A stretch of 64,000 nucleotides of DNA from Ruegeria arenilitoris (GCF_013035425.1 NZ_WQHX01000001.1:620001-684000), one strand, 5' to 3'; shown: positions 1 to 9,421, numbered from the stretch's first letter. Notes: generated by a model from the letters alone, not told the origin. Numbers and translations: made by a program.

Positions 1-367
1 TTAACGGATCGATCACCCGATCTTTCACCTGATCCGCCGATCCCGTTTGCATGAGAGCATCAACAAGCGCCGCTATTTCAGCTGCGGACTTCGATCGGCC
101 CTGAACGTATCCATGACCAATCGGTCCGCTCTGCAACGCCAGCGAACATCGAGTGACCGTCATTTCACCTAGGTTGAACGGCGCACCCGTGCCTCCTGTG
201 CGCCCTTGGATCATAACACCGCCCACCTCGGGTCTGCGCAGCCACTCAAACTTTGGGCTTAGCGCAGCTTTTGTCCAAGCATCCTCTAACGCATCGTGGG
301 GCACGCGGGCCAAAAGCCCCATCCACGTACGACGCGCCTCTGCTGAAATATCCGAATTTTCCGCCAT
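1..367 (-). CDS. phnG: PhnG, C-P lyase subunit (3' end cut by window)
   Basis: The reading frame starts with ATG at 367 and is still open at base 1, so about 122 N-terminal residues are visible and the C-terminal end is missing. The protein shows the PhnG hallmarks: an RRTWMGLLAR start, WLRRPEVG, a GRTGGTGAPFNLGEMTVTRC block and a GHGYVQGR stretch. PhnG is a subunit of the PhnGHIJ complex that makes ribose-1-phosphonate triphosphate from an alkylphosphonate and ATP. It is transcribed away from phnF, so the remaining C-P lyase genes (phnHIJKL) should lie to the left of the window. The family call is firm; the extent is limited only by the edge. Confidence 0.93.
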   Translation of the reverse strand, partial: MAENSDISAEARRTWMGLLARVPHDALEDAWTKAALSPKFEWLRRPEVGGVMIQGRTGGTGAPFNLGEMTVTRCSLALQSGPIGHGYVQGRSKSAAEIAALVDALMQTGSADQVKDRVIDPL

Positions 368-385
368 CAAAGCCTCTTGGCCAGG

Positions 386-414
386 TTGTCTGCCTATACT
401 ATACAACTAGACAA
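386..414. promoter_or_regulatory. Candidate PhnF operator between phnG and phnF
   Basis: The 103-bp gap between the divergent starts of phnG (367) and phnF (471) holds the inverted repeat TTGTCT-N17-AGACAA, with a TATAC direct doublet (395-404) inside. GntR/UTRA regulators of the PhnF type normally bind such palindromes to repress the adjacent phn genes and themselves. The palindrome is seen directly; its use as an operator is inference. Confidence 0.45.
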
Positions 415-470
415 ATAATACAGTTGCGCTTTCGTGCGCGCAATCCTCTACCGTGTGAATTTTTGGTGAC

Positions 471-1181
471 ATGAAAAAAACGCCGATTTGGAAAAGCATC
501 GCCCTGAATCTGACCTCTGACATTGCAGAGGGCCGTTACGGAACCGGAGACCGCCTGCCGACCGAAGCGCAATTAGCAGCCAAGCACGGGGTCAATCGAC
601 ACACCGTAAGACGCGCGCTTTCGGATTTGGCCGAACAGGGATTGGTCCACCCTCGACGAGGTGCGGGAGTTTTTGTCGCCGCGCGACCCACGGACTACCC
701 AATCGGAAAGCGCGTCCGGTATCACAAAAGTATTTCCGCTAGCGGCAAAATTCCCGGGAAAAAGATCCTTGCACTGACTACTCGAGCTGCTGACGAAACT
801 GAAGCTGATGCACTGAATCTTACCGCTGGGGACGCGGTGCATGTATACGATGGGTTGTCCTTAGCCGATGGTCAACCAATCGCTATGTTTCAAAGCCTTT
901 TTCCGGCAGAGCGCCTGCCCGGCATTCTGGATGCCCTAACACAGACGGGTTCAGTCACGCGCGCACTACAGCTCTGCGGCGTGGACGACTACACTCGAGT
1001 GTCGACGCGATTGACGGCCAGAGCAGCCAGCGCAACGCAAGGGTTACACCTGAAGTTACCCGAAGGCGCCCCGGTTCTTCATTCACTAGGCATCAACGCG
1101 GATTCCAGCGGACAACCAGTAGAGTTCGGCAAGACAGTTTTTGCTGGCGAGCGCGTGACGTTAACGCTGAGCGAGGAATGA
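471..1181 (+). CDS. phnF: PhnF, GntR/UTRA-family phosphonate regulator
   Basis: This 236-residue protein has an N-terminal GntR winged helix-turn-helix (about residues 5-70, with the typical DRLPTEAQLAAKHGVNRHTV region) and a C-terminal UTRA ligand-binding domain (about 90-230, with the VEFGKTVFAGERVTL end). It is a likely repressor of the phosphonate uptake and C-P lyase genes, acting in the cytoplasm as a dimer. It lies divergent from phnG and convergent with the phnCDEE operon, so it sits in the middle of the phn locus. The start at 471 gives the usual PhnF length. UTRA regulators also sense sugars or amino acids, but the position makes PhnF the best name. Confidence 0.9.
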   Translation: MKKTPIWKSIALNLTSDIAEGRYGTGDRLPTEAQLAAKHGVNRHTVRRALSDLAEQGLVHPRRGAGVFVAARPTDYPIGKRVRYHKSISASGKIPGKKILALTTRAADETEADALNLTAGDAVHVYDGLSLADGQPIAMFQSLFPAERLPGILDALTQTGSVTRALQLCGVDDYTRVSTRLTARAASATQGLHLKLPEGAPVLHSLGINADSSGQPVEFGKTVFAGERVTLTLSEE

Positions 1182-1290
1182 AGACAGGCAACGGCTGAGC
1201 ACTTCGATCATCATTGAGAAGGTAAAGCAAGGACTGAACCACAGGCTCGATTTAGACGAAAGCGCTAGTCTGATGATGTGTTTTGGGGCT

Positions 1291-1905
1291 TCATTCATAC
1301 TTTTCCAGAAATGCCTCGGCTTTCAGAGTTCGGAAATCCGATAAAGCTTCTCTAAGGCGGTCATGGCTCCAATCCCACCAAGCCAACGCTGTCATACGCT
1401 CGGAAATATCCATTGAAAAACGCCGACGTATAGGTTCGGCCGTGACGCCTGCAACGATTGTATATGGTGCTACGTCCTTGGTGACTATTGCTCCGGATGC
1501 GACAACTGCCCCGTGACCGATAGTGACTTCGGGCTTGATTATCGCAGCATGTCCGATCCAGGTGTCGTGCCCAATTTCGGTCCTTCGGCTCGCGCGGTAT
1601 TCAAACCACTCCGCATCATCTTCTGCATCGTCCCAATAGCTGGTCGACCGATAATGAAAGTGGTGCAACGAGGCCTTGTCCATGGGATGATCAGTTGCAC
1701 CTATTCGCGTGAAGCTGGCGATATTCGAGAACTTGCCAATCCTCGTATTCGCGATATCACAAGTTCGGTCACAGTACGAATAGTCCCCGAACTCCGAATT
1801 TACGACCCGTGTCCCGGCTCCGATTTCTACAAAAGCCCCAAAACTACTGTTGGAAATCTGGCAATCGGGATGGAGGAAAGGTTTGTCGGAACGGAGGCGT
1901 GTCAT
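1291..1905 (-). CDS. Phosphonate-locus hexapeptide-repeat transferase
   Basis: This 204-residue left-handed beta-helix protein has repeated isoleucine/valine-rich hexapeptides in two blocks (about 10-65 and 105-165), including IGHDTWIGHAAIIKPEVTIG and GAVVASGAIVTKDV, typical of acyl/acetyltransferases of the xenobiotic acetyltransferase type. A dedicated subfamily of this fold is recurrent in alphaproteobacterial phosphonate loci. It is the last gene of the minus-strand phnC-D-E-E operon, 79 bp after the second phnE, and faces phnF tail to tail. N-acetylation of an aminoalkylphosphonate would fit the context, but the acceptor cannot be read from the sequence. Confidence 0.82.
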   Translation of the reverse strand: MTRLRSDKPFLHPDCQISNSSFGAFVEIGAGTRVVNSEFGDYSYCDRTCDIANTRIGKFSNIASFTRIGATDHPMDKASLHHFHYRSTSYWDDAEDDAEWFEYRASRRTEIGHDTWIGHAAIIKPEVTIGHGAVVASGAIVTKDVAPYTIVAGVTAEPIRRRFSMDISERMTALAWWDWSHDRLREALSDFRTLKAEAFLEKYE

Positions 1906-1984
1906 TGTCTGTTTTTCAATTCTGATATCTGAACGCGAACTAGCTGTCGCCAGCCGCGTTTTCGTTTTTGCGGTTAATGCTTTG

Positions 1985-3301
1985 TTACGTCTTACCTTGG
2001 ATCAGGCGTTTACGCAGCCAACCCGAAAACCAGTCCATCAACATCACCATCAGGATAATAAGCATTATGTAGTATGCTACTTCCTCCCAATCTTTTTGCG
2101 TGATGATTGCCTGCGTCAACAGCAAGCCAATGCCGCCGCCCGTAATTGCACCAATTACCGTGGCACTGCGGGTATTGGATTCCAGAAAATAAAGTAGCTG
2201 ACTGAGTAGAACCGGAGTTACCTGAGGGATCACGCCGAACCTGTACCGCTGGGGCGCATTTGCCCCTGTGGATTGCACACCTTCAATCTGTTTTTGATCA
2301 ACGTTCTCCAACGCTTCCGAAAAGATTTTTCCGAAGGTTCCAGTGTCCGTAATCAATATCGCCAACGCGCCGGTCAGCGGTCCCGGACCAAAAGCGCGGG
2401 CCAGCACTACTGTCCAGATCAAGGCATCCACCCCACGCACGAAATCAAAAACCCGGCGCGTAAAAAAACGTACTGATTTTAGCGGGTTAAAGTTACGCGT
2501 TGCCAGAAAGGCCAACGGAAGCGCGACCATCGCCGCACCAAATGTGCCTAAAAAGGCCATGAGAATTGTTTCGAAAATTGCCCAGGCGACGTCCTGATGC
2601 CGCCACATCTTGTTTGTCCAGAAATCGCTAAATATCTCGCCTGCTTCACCGGATACGGCCCGCCCGGCAAGCTCGGTAAAGGATTGACCATAATAAGGGC
2701 TATCCAGCGTGAACCAGAACAGCTCCCATCCGGTGAAATAACGAAAAACTTCGGACCTGTTTCGTGTTACGGTTAATCGCCCGGCATCTGTTGTTACGGC
2801 CAAACGGTTTTTGGACAAATTTATCCACTCTGGAATTTCTCCGTCAGGCAGTTCGGCTTGTACCCCTGCTGTCCGCGTCGGCGTTGCACGAACCGTTCCA
2901 TAGCCTGGAATGTCATACTCGACCGTCTCAGGGCCGAAACGTACGACGTGGCCGTCCTCAAGATCGATCACAGTCGTTTCGCCCAATGTAACCCAATCAG
3001 GTGTCATTCCTTCCGGATAGGTGCCCTTGCGTTCGCCCTCGATCGCTATCGCGATCTCGGCGTTGCGGTTATCCCTTTCAACGTGCGTTTTGTAGCTGTA
3101 GCTGTCAGAAACCAGAGTTTTACCGTTTTCCCAATCAGCGCGTGAGGTAAGGCCAGGCACATCGAACGCAAAGAACACATATGTCAGGTAAGCAAGCAAC
3201 AGTGCAGGCAGGCCGAAATTTGTCAGGCGCTTGCGATTGAATAATCGGCTCGCTTCGTTCTTCAGGTCATCGACGCTCAGATCGGTTGCAAAAGTGCTCA
3301 T
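1985..3301 (-). CDS. phnE: PhnE, phosphonate ABC permease (long form)
   Basis: This 438-residue inner-membrane protein is the second of two PhnE permeases. Residues about 25-45 form a first membrane helix, followed by an unusually long polar stretch to about residue 225. The canonical permease core comes after that, with the GANAPQRYRFGVIPQV coupling motif that contacts the PhnC ATPase. The ATG overlaps the stop of the upstream phnE by four bases (ATGA), implying translational coupling. The extra roughly 180-residue extracytoplasmic insertion distinguishes it from its 293-residue partner. Two unequal PhnE subunits per operon are common in Rhizobiales and Rhodobacterales and suggest a heterodimeric channel. 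Confidence 0.93.
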   Translation of the reverse strand: MSTFATDLSVDDLKNEASRLFNRKRLTNFGLPALLLAYLTYVFFAFDVPGLTSRADWENGKTLVSDSYSYKTHVERDNRNAEIAIAIEGERKGTYPEGMTPDWVTLGETTVIDLEDGHVVRFGPETVEYDIPGYGTVRATPTRTAGVQAELPDGEIPEWINLSKNRLAVTTDAGRLTVTRNRSEVFRYFTGWELFWFTLDSPYYGQSFTELAGRAVSGEAGEIFSDFWTNKMWRHQDVAWAIFETILMAFLGTFGAAMVALPLAFLATRNFNPLKSVRFFTRRVFDFVRGVDALIWTVVLARAFGPGPLTGALAILITDTGTFGKIFSEALENVDQKQIEGVQSTGANAPQRYRFGVIPQVTPVLLSQLLYFLESNTRSATVIGAITGGGIGLLLTQAIITQKDWEEVAYYIMLIILMVMLMDWFSGWLRKRLIQGKT

Positions 3302-4179
3302 GCCCGTGCCCCTTTATTGGAACCATGAGTCAGTCGTTCCCGCAGCAAACCCGAGAGTTGATCTACGACTACGATAGTCACGAATAGCAAAATGAAGATT
3401 GCCGCAGCTTCGTCATAGCGACCCTGCCCCCAGGACATCGCGTTGCGCAGTTCATAACCAAGTCCACCTGCACCGACGAATCCAAGAATGGCCGAAGCTC
3501 GAATGTTGATCTCAAACCGCAGCAGAGCATAACTCACGTAGTTCGGGCCCACCTGAGGAATCACGCCCAAATACATCCGCTGAGACCAATTGGCTCCGAC
3601 GGAATGCAACCCTTCGACCGGCTTAAGTGACGCGTTTTCGTTTACTTCGGAAAACAATTTTCCCAATGCACCCGCAGTGTGTATGGCAATTGCAATCATT
3701 GCCGGAACAGGACCCCCACCAAGAACAAAGATCAAAACCAAGGCGATAACGATCTCGGGTATTGCGCGGCAGATGTCCGAGATACGTCTGAAAAGCGGGA
3801 TCAGAGATGGCCAAAGCGCCATTCCACGCGTTGACATCAGCGCCAGAAATGTACCTGCGATGGTTCCGATCAAAGTTGAGGCTGCGGCTATGTTGATGGT
3901 CTCTACCAAAGCGGGGAAAAAGGCTACAAGATGCGAAGGCATCTCAGCGATTTTCTCCCATGCTTCTGAGAGCACCACAGTTGGATAATCTAATATCCGA
4001 TGCCAGCCATCGAAAAAGCTCCCGGCATTTCGATTGTCGGCAATACGAAACCCCGAAGCCATAACGGCTATGAAGACTATCAGAAGAATGCCACCATAGA
4101 CCCGTTTGCGTCGCGTCAGTGAAGTATATTCATCGCGGATTTGCGAAACGCTGAGGAACCCAGCGGTCTGGTCTGTCAT
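3298..4179 (-). CDS. phnE: PhnE, phosphonate ABC permease (short form)
   Basis: This 293-residue inner-membrane permease has a first helix near residues 25-45, several further helices, and the PhnE coupling motif GANWSQRMYLGVIPQVGPN. I chose the ATG at 4179 because GGGAG lies seven bases before it; an in-frame ATG at 4218 lacks a good ribosome site. Its stop overlaps the start of the long phnE, and phnD lies 66 bp upstream. With PhnC and PhnD it forms the phosphonate importer. Inorganic phosphite or phosphate esters are alternative substrates of this family. Confidence 0.93.
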   Translation of the reverse strand: MTDQTAGFLSVSQIRDEYTSLTRRKRVYGGILLIVFIAVMASGFRIADNRNAGSFFDGWHRILDYPTVVLSEAWEKIAEMPSHLVAFFPALVETINIAAASTLIGTIAGTFLALMSTRGMALWPSLIPLFRRISDICRAIPEIVIALVLIFVLGGGPVPAMIAIAIHTAGALGKLFSEVNENASLKPVEGLHSVGANWSQRMYLGVIPQVGPNYVSYALLRFEINIRASAILGFVGAGGLGYELRNAMSWGQGRYDEAAAIFILLFVTIVVVDQLSGLLRERLTHGSNKGARA

Positions 4180-4245
4180 GGAATGCTCCCGCGCGGAAAT
4201 CGGGGCCTGATGAGACACCAGACCCCAATATATTGAACTGCTAGC

Positions 4246-5148
4246 TTAGTTTGACTTCAGCTTGCGTGCTTCGATTATGATTTCATAAGCATCATGTGTG
4301 ATCGGCTCGAACGCTTTGGCTTCACCTGCCGCTACGCCGTAAAAGCAATCACGATCTTTCACGGCCAGCCCCGCCATCAGGGTTGTCATTTTCTCTTTGA
4401 CGTCAGCTGGAAGGGCCGTACGCAGAACAATCGGGCCTTCTGGGATCGGCTTTGATTGCCAGATCATGACCATGTCGTTCATATCGACCAAGCCCGCATC
4501 AACCGCGCGACGCAATGCGCCCGAGTTAAAGCCGTCTTCCCAATCGCCCAGACCATCGGCCCAGGTCACGCCGCCATCAACGTCCCCATTGTTGACGGCA
4601 ACGATGGTCTGCTCGTGTCCTCCTGTGAATTTAACTTCACCAAAGTAGTCACCAGAGTCCATGGTCGCGCCAGTGGCTTGAGGGATTTCAATCGACGGGA
4701 TCAAATAACCGGATGTCGAGTTCGGGTCACCGAAACCAAAGGTCTTGCCCTTCATGTCTTCCAGCGAGGTTATGCCGCTATCCTTACGGGCAAAACCGAT
4801 CGAATAATAACCATAGCCGCCATCGACATTGACTTTAACCAGTACCGGCTCGACCGCTTCGGGATCGCTCAGATACGTCTTTGCATAGCCCGACGCGCCA
4901 AGCCATGCCATGTCGATTGTACCACCCAGCAAACCCTGAATGACACCATCATAGTCCGCAGGGGCGAACAGTTTGGTTTCAACGCCCAGCTCTTCTTCGG
5001 TGTACTTACGCAAACACTCATTGTTGTTTAGGCGATCCTGCGCGTTTTCGCCGCCCAAAAGGCCGATGCGAAACTCGCTGATTTCCTGAGCAATGGCCGG
5101 TGTGGCCATAACCGTGGTCGCAACAAGGGCAGCAACTATTTTTTTCAT
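4246..5148 (-). CDS. phnD: PhnD, periplasmic phosphonate-binding protein
   Basis: This 300-residue secreted binding protein starts at the ATG at 5148, preceded by a GGAGAGAG ribosome site. A signal peptide follows (MKKIVAALVATTVMATPAIA, cleavage probably just after AIA). The mature part has PhnD features: FRIGLLGGENAQDRL near the N-terminus, MAWLGASGYA, and the FGFGDPNSTSGYLIP anion-binding loop. It captures phosphonates in the periplasm and delivers them to the PhnE pair. Its place between phnC and phnE is the standard order. Confidence 0.94.
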   Translation of the reverse strand: MKKIVAALVATTVMATPAIAQEISEFRIGLLGGENAQDRLNNNECLRKYTEEELGVETKLFAPADYDGVIQGLLGGTIDMAWLGASGYAKTYLSDPEAVEPVLVKVNVDGGYGYYSIGFARKDSGITSLEDMKGKTFGFGDPNSTSGYLIPSIEIPQATGATMDSGDYFGEVKFTGGHEQTIVAVNNGDVDGGVTWADGLGDWEDGFNSGALRRAVDAGLVDMNDMVMIWQSKPIPEGPIVLRTALPADVKEKMTTLMAGLAVKDRDCFYGVAAGEAKAFEPITHDAYEIIIEARKLKSN

Positions 5149-5214
5149 CTGTCTCTCTCCAGGTTGATGTCCCCGGCCTCTCATCAGACCAGGTGATGAA
5201 AGGTTTTTGTCGGC

Positions 5215-6036
5215 TTAAATGGTTGCTTCAGCTTCCATAAGAGCCTTTTGCGTGGCGTCGAGCGTATCGATCTCGGTTGATGTCGCTTCTTCTGAAAAGC
5301 TTGTATCGGCACCGTAGATTTCGCGTGCGACTCCTGTCGTGAGCTGCTCAGGCAACCCGTCGAATACTATGCGACCATCCCGCATTCCAACGACGCGATC
5401 ACAATACCGACGCGCGGTATCCAGTGTGTGCAGATTGGCAATTACAGTGCGACCGTCTTCCTCGTGGATACGACGCAGCGCCTGCATCACGACCTGAGCG
5501 TTCATTGGGTCCAACGAGGCAATGGGCTCATCTGCCAGAATAATCCTCGGGTCCTGCATCAGGGCGCGGGCAATGGCGACCCTTTGTTGCTGACCTCCCG
5601 AAAGGGCTTCGGCCCTTTTCGGCGCGTGCTCGGCAATACCAAGACGATCAAGAATATCGATTGCCCGATGAATTTCCTCCATAGGAAATAGATTGAACAT
5701 TGTCGCCAGCGTCGAGTGCCGATTCAGCGTTCCATGCAGCACGTTTGACACGACGTCCATGCGCGGAACCAGATTGAACTGCTGGAAGATCATTGCGCAA
5801 TCGGCTTGCCATGCCCTTTTTTCGCGGCCCTTCAATGTTGTAACATCGCGGCCTTCAAAAACAATTTTGCCATCGCTGGCATCCGTAAGTCGATTGACCA
5901 TCCGCAGAAGCGTTGATTTCCCTGCGCCTGACCGACCGATAATTCCAATCATGCAGGGCTTGTCGACGTCCAGCGTTGCAGAATCTACGGCGATATTGCC
6001 GCCAAAGCGTTTGGTCAGTTTCTCGATCCGCAGCAC
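5215..6036 (-). CDS. phnC: PhnC, phosphonate importer ATPase
   Basis: This 273-residue ABC ATPase has Walker [10 protein letters not shown] (about residues 34-42), the signature [14 protein letters not shown] and Walker [13 protein letters not shown], followed by the H-loop (NLHTLDTA). The family and length match PhnC. It begins with GTG at 6036 behind a purine-rich GGGGGTGG stretch. It is the first gene of the phnC-D-E-E-transferase operon; its promoter must lie in the 166 bp shared with the divergent rpe. A tail of about 30 residues follows the ATPase core. Confidence 0.94.
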   Translation of the reverse strand: MLRIEKLTKRFGGNIAVDSATLDVDKPCMIGIIGRSGAGKSTLLRMVNRLTDASDGKIVFEGRDVTTLKGREKRAWQADCAMIFQQFNLVPRMDVVSNVLHGTLNRHSTLATMFNLFPMEEIHRAIDILDRLGIAEHAPKRAEALSGGQQQRVAIARALMQDPRIILADEPIASLDPMNAQVVMQALRRIHEEDGRTVIANLHTLDTARRYCDRVVGMRDGRIVFDGLPEQLTTGVAREIYGADTSFSEEATSTEIDTLDATQKALMEAEATI

Positions 6037-6202
6037 GTGCCACCCCCAATTGACTTTGGAGGTCAGCTATAGACGGCGGCCAACGAATATGTGTCGGTTT
6101 GATGAAAGTTTTGTAAATGCCGGTATTGCGCCGCAAGCTCTACACTTTGTTAAAAATCGCGGATATACGCGCTGATAAATCCATGTATTGCATGAGGCCA
6201 AA

Positions 6203-6892
6203 ATGAGCTTTGACCGTAAGATCAAGATCGCCCCTTCGATCCTTTCTGCCGATTTCGCAAATTTTGGGCAGGAAATTCAGGCCATCGAAGCACAGGGGGC
6301 AGATTGGGTTCATGTTGATGTCATGGACGGTCATTTCGTTCCCAATCTCACTTTTGGACCCCCGGCAGTCAAAGCATTTCGTCCGCATGTGAAAACGGTA
6401 ATGGACGTACACCTAATGATCACGCCGGTCGATCCATACATTCAGGCCTATGCTGATGCAGGAGCGGACATCCTGACGGCGCACATCGAAGCTGGCCCGC
6501 ACATTCATCGTACATTGCAGGCGATCCGGGCGGCGGGAATGAAAGCAGGCGTTGCGCTGAACCCTGGCACGTCGGCGGAATCCGTAGAACACCTGCTGGA
6601 TTTGGCGGATTTGGTTTGCGTGATGACAGTAAACCCCGGTTTTGGTGGCCAGAAATTCATCGACATGACCGACAAAGTGCGCCGTCTGCGCGAAATGATT
6701 GGGGATCGGCCAATACACATCGAAATTGACGGCGGCGTCGATCCTAGTACCGCACCTCTGGTCGCAGAGGCAGGTGCTGATGTGCTTGTTGCGGGATCGG
6801 CAGTATTCAAAGGTGGATCAGTAGAAAACCCGAATATCTACGGAGAGAATATCCAAGCCATCCGAACCGCAGCGGAACGCGCATTGTCATAA
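6203..6892 (+). CDS. rpe: Ribulose-phosphate 3-epimerase
   Basis: This 229-residue TIM-barrel enzyme interconverts D-ribulose 5-phosphate and D-xylulose 5-phosphate in the pentose phosphate and Calvin-type pathways. Diagnostic pieces are the [15 protein letters not shown] start, [13 protein letters not shown] with a metal-binding His and Asp, the VHLMI strand, [13 protein letters not shown] and the phosphate loop [11 protein letters not shown] chose ATG 6203 because GAGG precedes it by about six bases; an upstream in-frame TTG at 6188 has no ribosome site. It is divergent from phnC. Its housekeeping role suggests that it is not part of either flanking cluster. Confidence 0.95.
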   Translation: MSFDRKIKIAPSILSADFANFGQEIQAIEAQGADWVHVDVMDGHFVPNLTFGPPAVKAFRPHVKTVMDVHLMITPVDPYIQAYADAGADILTAHIEAGPHIHRTLQAIRAAGMKAGVALNPGTSAESVEHLLDLADLVCVMTVNPGFGGQKFIDMTDKVRRLREMIGDRPIHIEIDGGVDPSTAPLVAEAGADVLVAGSAVFKGGSVENPNIYGENIQAIRTAAERALS

Positions 6893-6976
6893 AGTGCACT
6901 TCTTTCTATCTGCAGCCCCGTGAAAACTGAATTTTCAGATGGGTTGATAGTAGAAACTTATCGCTCGTAGCAAGTT

Positions 6977-9070
6977 TCAGTTATGCGCGTTCAGATCCTC
7001 GAAGGTTTTCCCTTCAGATACGAGTTGTTCCAGCAACGGCGCTGGTTGCCAGGAAAACGAGTCTTCGTTCGACCATTTCCGAATGTCTTCTAGTATTCCG
7101 GGCAAACCCTGCAAGTCCGCCCATTTCAATGGCCCCCCAAAAAAACGCGGAAAACCGTAGCCAAACAGCAATGTTACGTCGACATCCAGCGGACGACTTG
7201 CGATGCCTTCGCCAACGACTTTGGCGGCTTCGTTAACCATCGAGGCCATGTAACGGCGTAAAATCTCTTCGTCTGAAAATGAGCGCGCAACGATACCCCG
7301 TGCATCACGATCTGCCTCAACCAAAGACATGACGTCAGGATTTGGCGTGCCAGTCCGTTTACCTGGTTCGTAGACGTAATACCCCCTGCCCGTCTTTTGA
7401 CCGAAATGCCCTGCCTCGCACAGCTTGTCGGCATATGAGCTGTCGCGGGCTTGAGGGTTCAGCCCTTCTGCTCTTTTCCTTTTGCGCATCGCCCAACCGA
7501 TATCCAGACCAGAAAGGTCGGACACAGCAAATGGTCCCATGGCAAAACCGAAATCAGTCAGCGCCTTGTCAATCTGATAAGGGGTCGCCCCATCCAAAAC
7601 CATATGATCGGCACAAGCTCTGTAGGTATTGAGAATGCGGTTCCCAATGAAACCGTCGCAAACGCCTGCGCGAACGGAAACTTTGCCTAATCGACGCCCC
7701 AAAGCAAACCCAGTGGCCATAACCTCCGAAGACGTCTCATCCGCCACAACGACCTCAAGCAACTTCATCACGTGGGCGGGGGAAAAGAAATGCAACCCAA
7801 TTACATCTTGGGGCCGTGAAGTGGTCGCCCCTATCTCGTTAATATCCAGATAGGACGTGTTTGTCGCCAAAACCGCACCTGGCTTACAAACCGCATCCAA
7901 TGACGAGAACACTTGCTTCTTTACCTCCATGTCCTCGAAAACGGCCTCGACCACCAGATCGACGTTGCTGAGTGCACCATAGTCTATAGCCAGAACAAGC
8001 CGGTCTTGGAGAATTTCGTCAAAATCGCTTTGGCTCAGCTTACCTCGTTTAACCGCGCCGTTTAGGTTGGAGGCAATTCGGTTCTTTGCAGCGTGGGCCG
8101 CTTCGTGCGACATCTCAAGCATCACAACTGGTAAGCCTGCCAATAGTACCGCAGATGCAATTCCGGCCCCCATCGTGCCGCCGCCGACAACACCAACCTG
8201 ATGCAGGATCCGCGGTTCGACACCTTTCAATTCGGGTAGCTTGGCAACTGCTCGCTCGGCAAAAAAGGCGTGGATCAGACCCTTGCGCTGGTCTGTGCCC
8301 ATAAGCTCCAGAAACAGCTCGCGCTCGCGTGCCAGCCCCGCCGCAAAACTATCGGCTTCGCAAGCGGCTTGCACCGCCCGCACGGCCACCGCCCCGGATA
8401 ACTGCCCCCGACCTTTTTTCAGCATTGCTTCGTAGGCTGCGTCAAAGTCGATCCCGGCAGGCGAAGGCAGCTCCGAAATTGGCCGACGCGGCGCTGATCT
8501 TTGCAAAAGGGCCTGCACGTAACTCAGACCGATCTCGCAAGGATCACCATCCTGAACTTCGTCCAAAATACCCAATTCTAATGCTTCGGGCGCAAGTACG
8601 TGGCGTCCGGATGTAATGATTTCCAACGCAGCGCTGACACCTGAGATACGCGGTAGGCGCTGACTGCCACCTGCACCTGGGATAAGCCCCAAATTGACTT
8701 CGGGGAAACCAATTCTGGTTGTGGGAATGGCTATGCGGTAGTGGCTGGATAGCGCAACTTCAAGCCCCCCGCCCAGCGCTGCGCCGTGCAGGGCGGATAC
8801 CACCAGCAACGGTGAGGATTCAATGCGGTCGCACACATCCGGCAGAAATGGCCGAACTGGTGGCTTACCGAATTCACGTATGTCTGCGCCGGAAAAATAC
8901 GTACGGCCCTTGCCATAGATCAATACTGCCTTTGCTCCATCCACCTCGGCGCTCTCTAAACCGTTGATAATCCCCTTACGTATTTCTAAGCCGAGCGCGT
9001 TGACCGGAGGATTGTTGGCAGCAAGGACGGCAACATCACCTATCTTCTCATACTCTATTGCTTGCGACAT
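6977..9070 (-). CDS. Bifunctional enoyl-CoA hydratase / 3-hydroxyacyl-CoA dehydrogenase
   Basis: This 697-residue fusion is of the FadB/FadJ/MFE-1 type. Residues about 5-190 are a crotonase domain with the oxyanion loop ALHGAALGGGLEVAL and GFPEVNLGLIPGAGG carrying catalytic acidic residues. Residues about 290-470 are an NAD-binding 3-hydroxyacyl-CoA dehydrogenase with VVGGGTMGAGI and FFSPAHVMKLLEVV, followed by two C-terminal dehydrogenase domains. It lies beside the paa genes, and no separate paaF or paaH occurs in the window. I infer that it performs the hydratase and dehydrogenase steps on 2,3-dehydroadipyl-CoA and 3-hydroxyadipyl-CoA. General fatty-acid beta-oxidation is the alternative. 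Confidence 0.85.
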   Translation of the reverse strand: MSQAIEYEKIGDVAVLAANNPPVNALGLEIRKGIINGLESAEVDGAKAVLIYGKGRTYFSGADIREFGKPPVRPFLPDVCDRIESSPLLVVSALHGAALGGGLEVALSSHYRIAIPTTRIGFPEVNLGLIPGAGGSQRLPRISGVSAALEIITSGRHVLAPEALELGILDEVQDGDPCEIGLSYVQALLQRSAPRRPISELPSPAGIDFDAAYEAMLKKGRGQLSGAVAVRAVQAACEADSFAAGLARERELFLELMGTDQRKGLIHAFFAERAVAKLPELKGVEPRILHQVGVVGGGTMGAGIASAVLLAGLPVVMLEMSHEAAHAAKNRIASNLNGAVKRGKLSQSDFDEILQDRLVLAIDYGALSNVDLVVEAVFEDMEVKKQVFSSLDAVCKPGAVLATNTSYLDINEIGATTSRPQDVIGLHFFSPAHVMKLLEVVVADETSSEVMATGFALGRRLGKVSVRAGVCDGFIGNRILNTYRACADHMVLDGATPYQIDKALTDFGFAMGPFAVSDLSGLDIGWAMRKRKRAEGLNPQARDSSYADKLCEAGHFGQKTGRGYYVYEPGKRTGTPNPDVMSLVEADRDARGIVARSFSDEEILRRYMASMVNEAAKVVGEGIASRPLDVDVTLLFGYGFPRFFGGPLKWADLQGLPGILEDIRKWSNEDSFSWQPAPLLEQLVSEGKTFEDLNAHN

Positions 9071-9421
9071 CCCACTTAGTCTCCCGTGAAAACCTGAAAT
9101 TTTCTGAAATCGACAAAAGACTGGCGCGAGCTGACGAGCTGTTCAACCCTAATTTCCAGTTTGTCATTTTGAAAACAAGAATTGACCCCTCGAAGAAGTG
9201 AAAAAAACTTCGTGTTAGTGGCACTCGATTATCCCAAAATATATAGCTGGGGGTGTTCTACTACGCTGAACCCAAAAAACCGGATGCATCTGGTTTGTAG
9301 TTCCGAAACTTCAGAAATTCTGTCCGCGCATATCGTTTATGTACAGCCTAACCCGCCTGAACGGGTAGTTATCGATTACGTTTCAAGGCGAAAAAATCCT
9401 AATCAAAAAGAGACATCGAAT
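9071..9421. other. Non-coding stretch before the DUF1127-like remnant
   Basis: This AT-rich stretch lies between the bifunctional hydratase gene and the DUF1127-like remnant. I see no convincing gene, palindrome or terminator in it. It must contain the promoter of the minus-strand gene starting at 9070. Confidence 0.4.

Noticed and set aside
1513-1932. 139-codon open frame on plus opposite the hexapeptide transferase
   Set aside because: It lies wholly antisense to a gene with clear family motifs, and its translation has no domain-like pattern.
6089-6108. Possible PHO box upstream of phnC (on minus: CTTTCAT-CAAA-CCGACAC)
   Set aside because: The first half matches CTGTCAT with one change, but the second half has at least three mismatches. 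The match is too weak to annotate.
6893-6976. GAAAA...TTTTC hairpin after rpe as a terminator
   Set aside because: The stem is short and AT-rich and no T-run follows.
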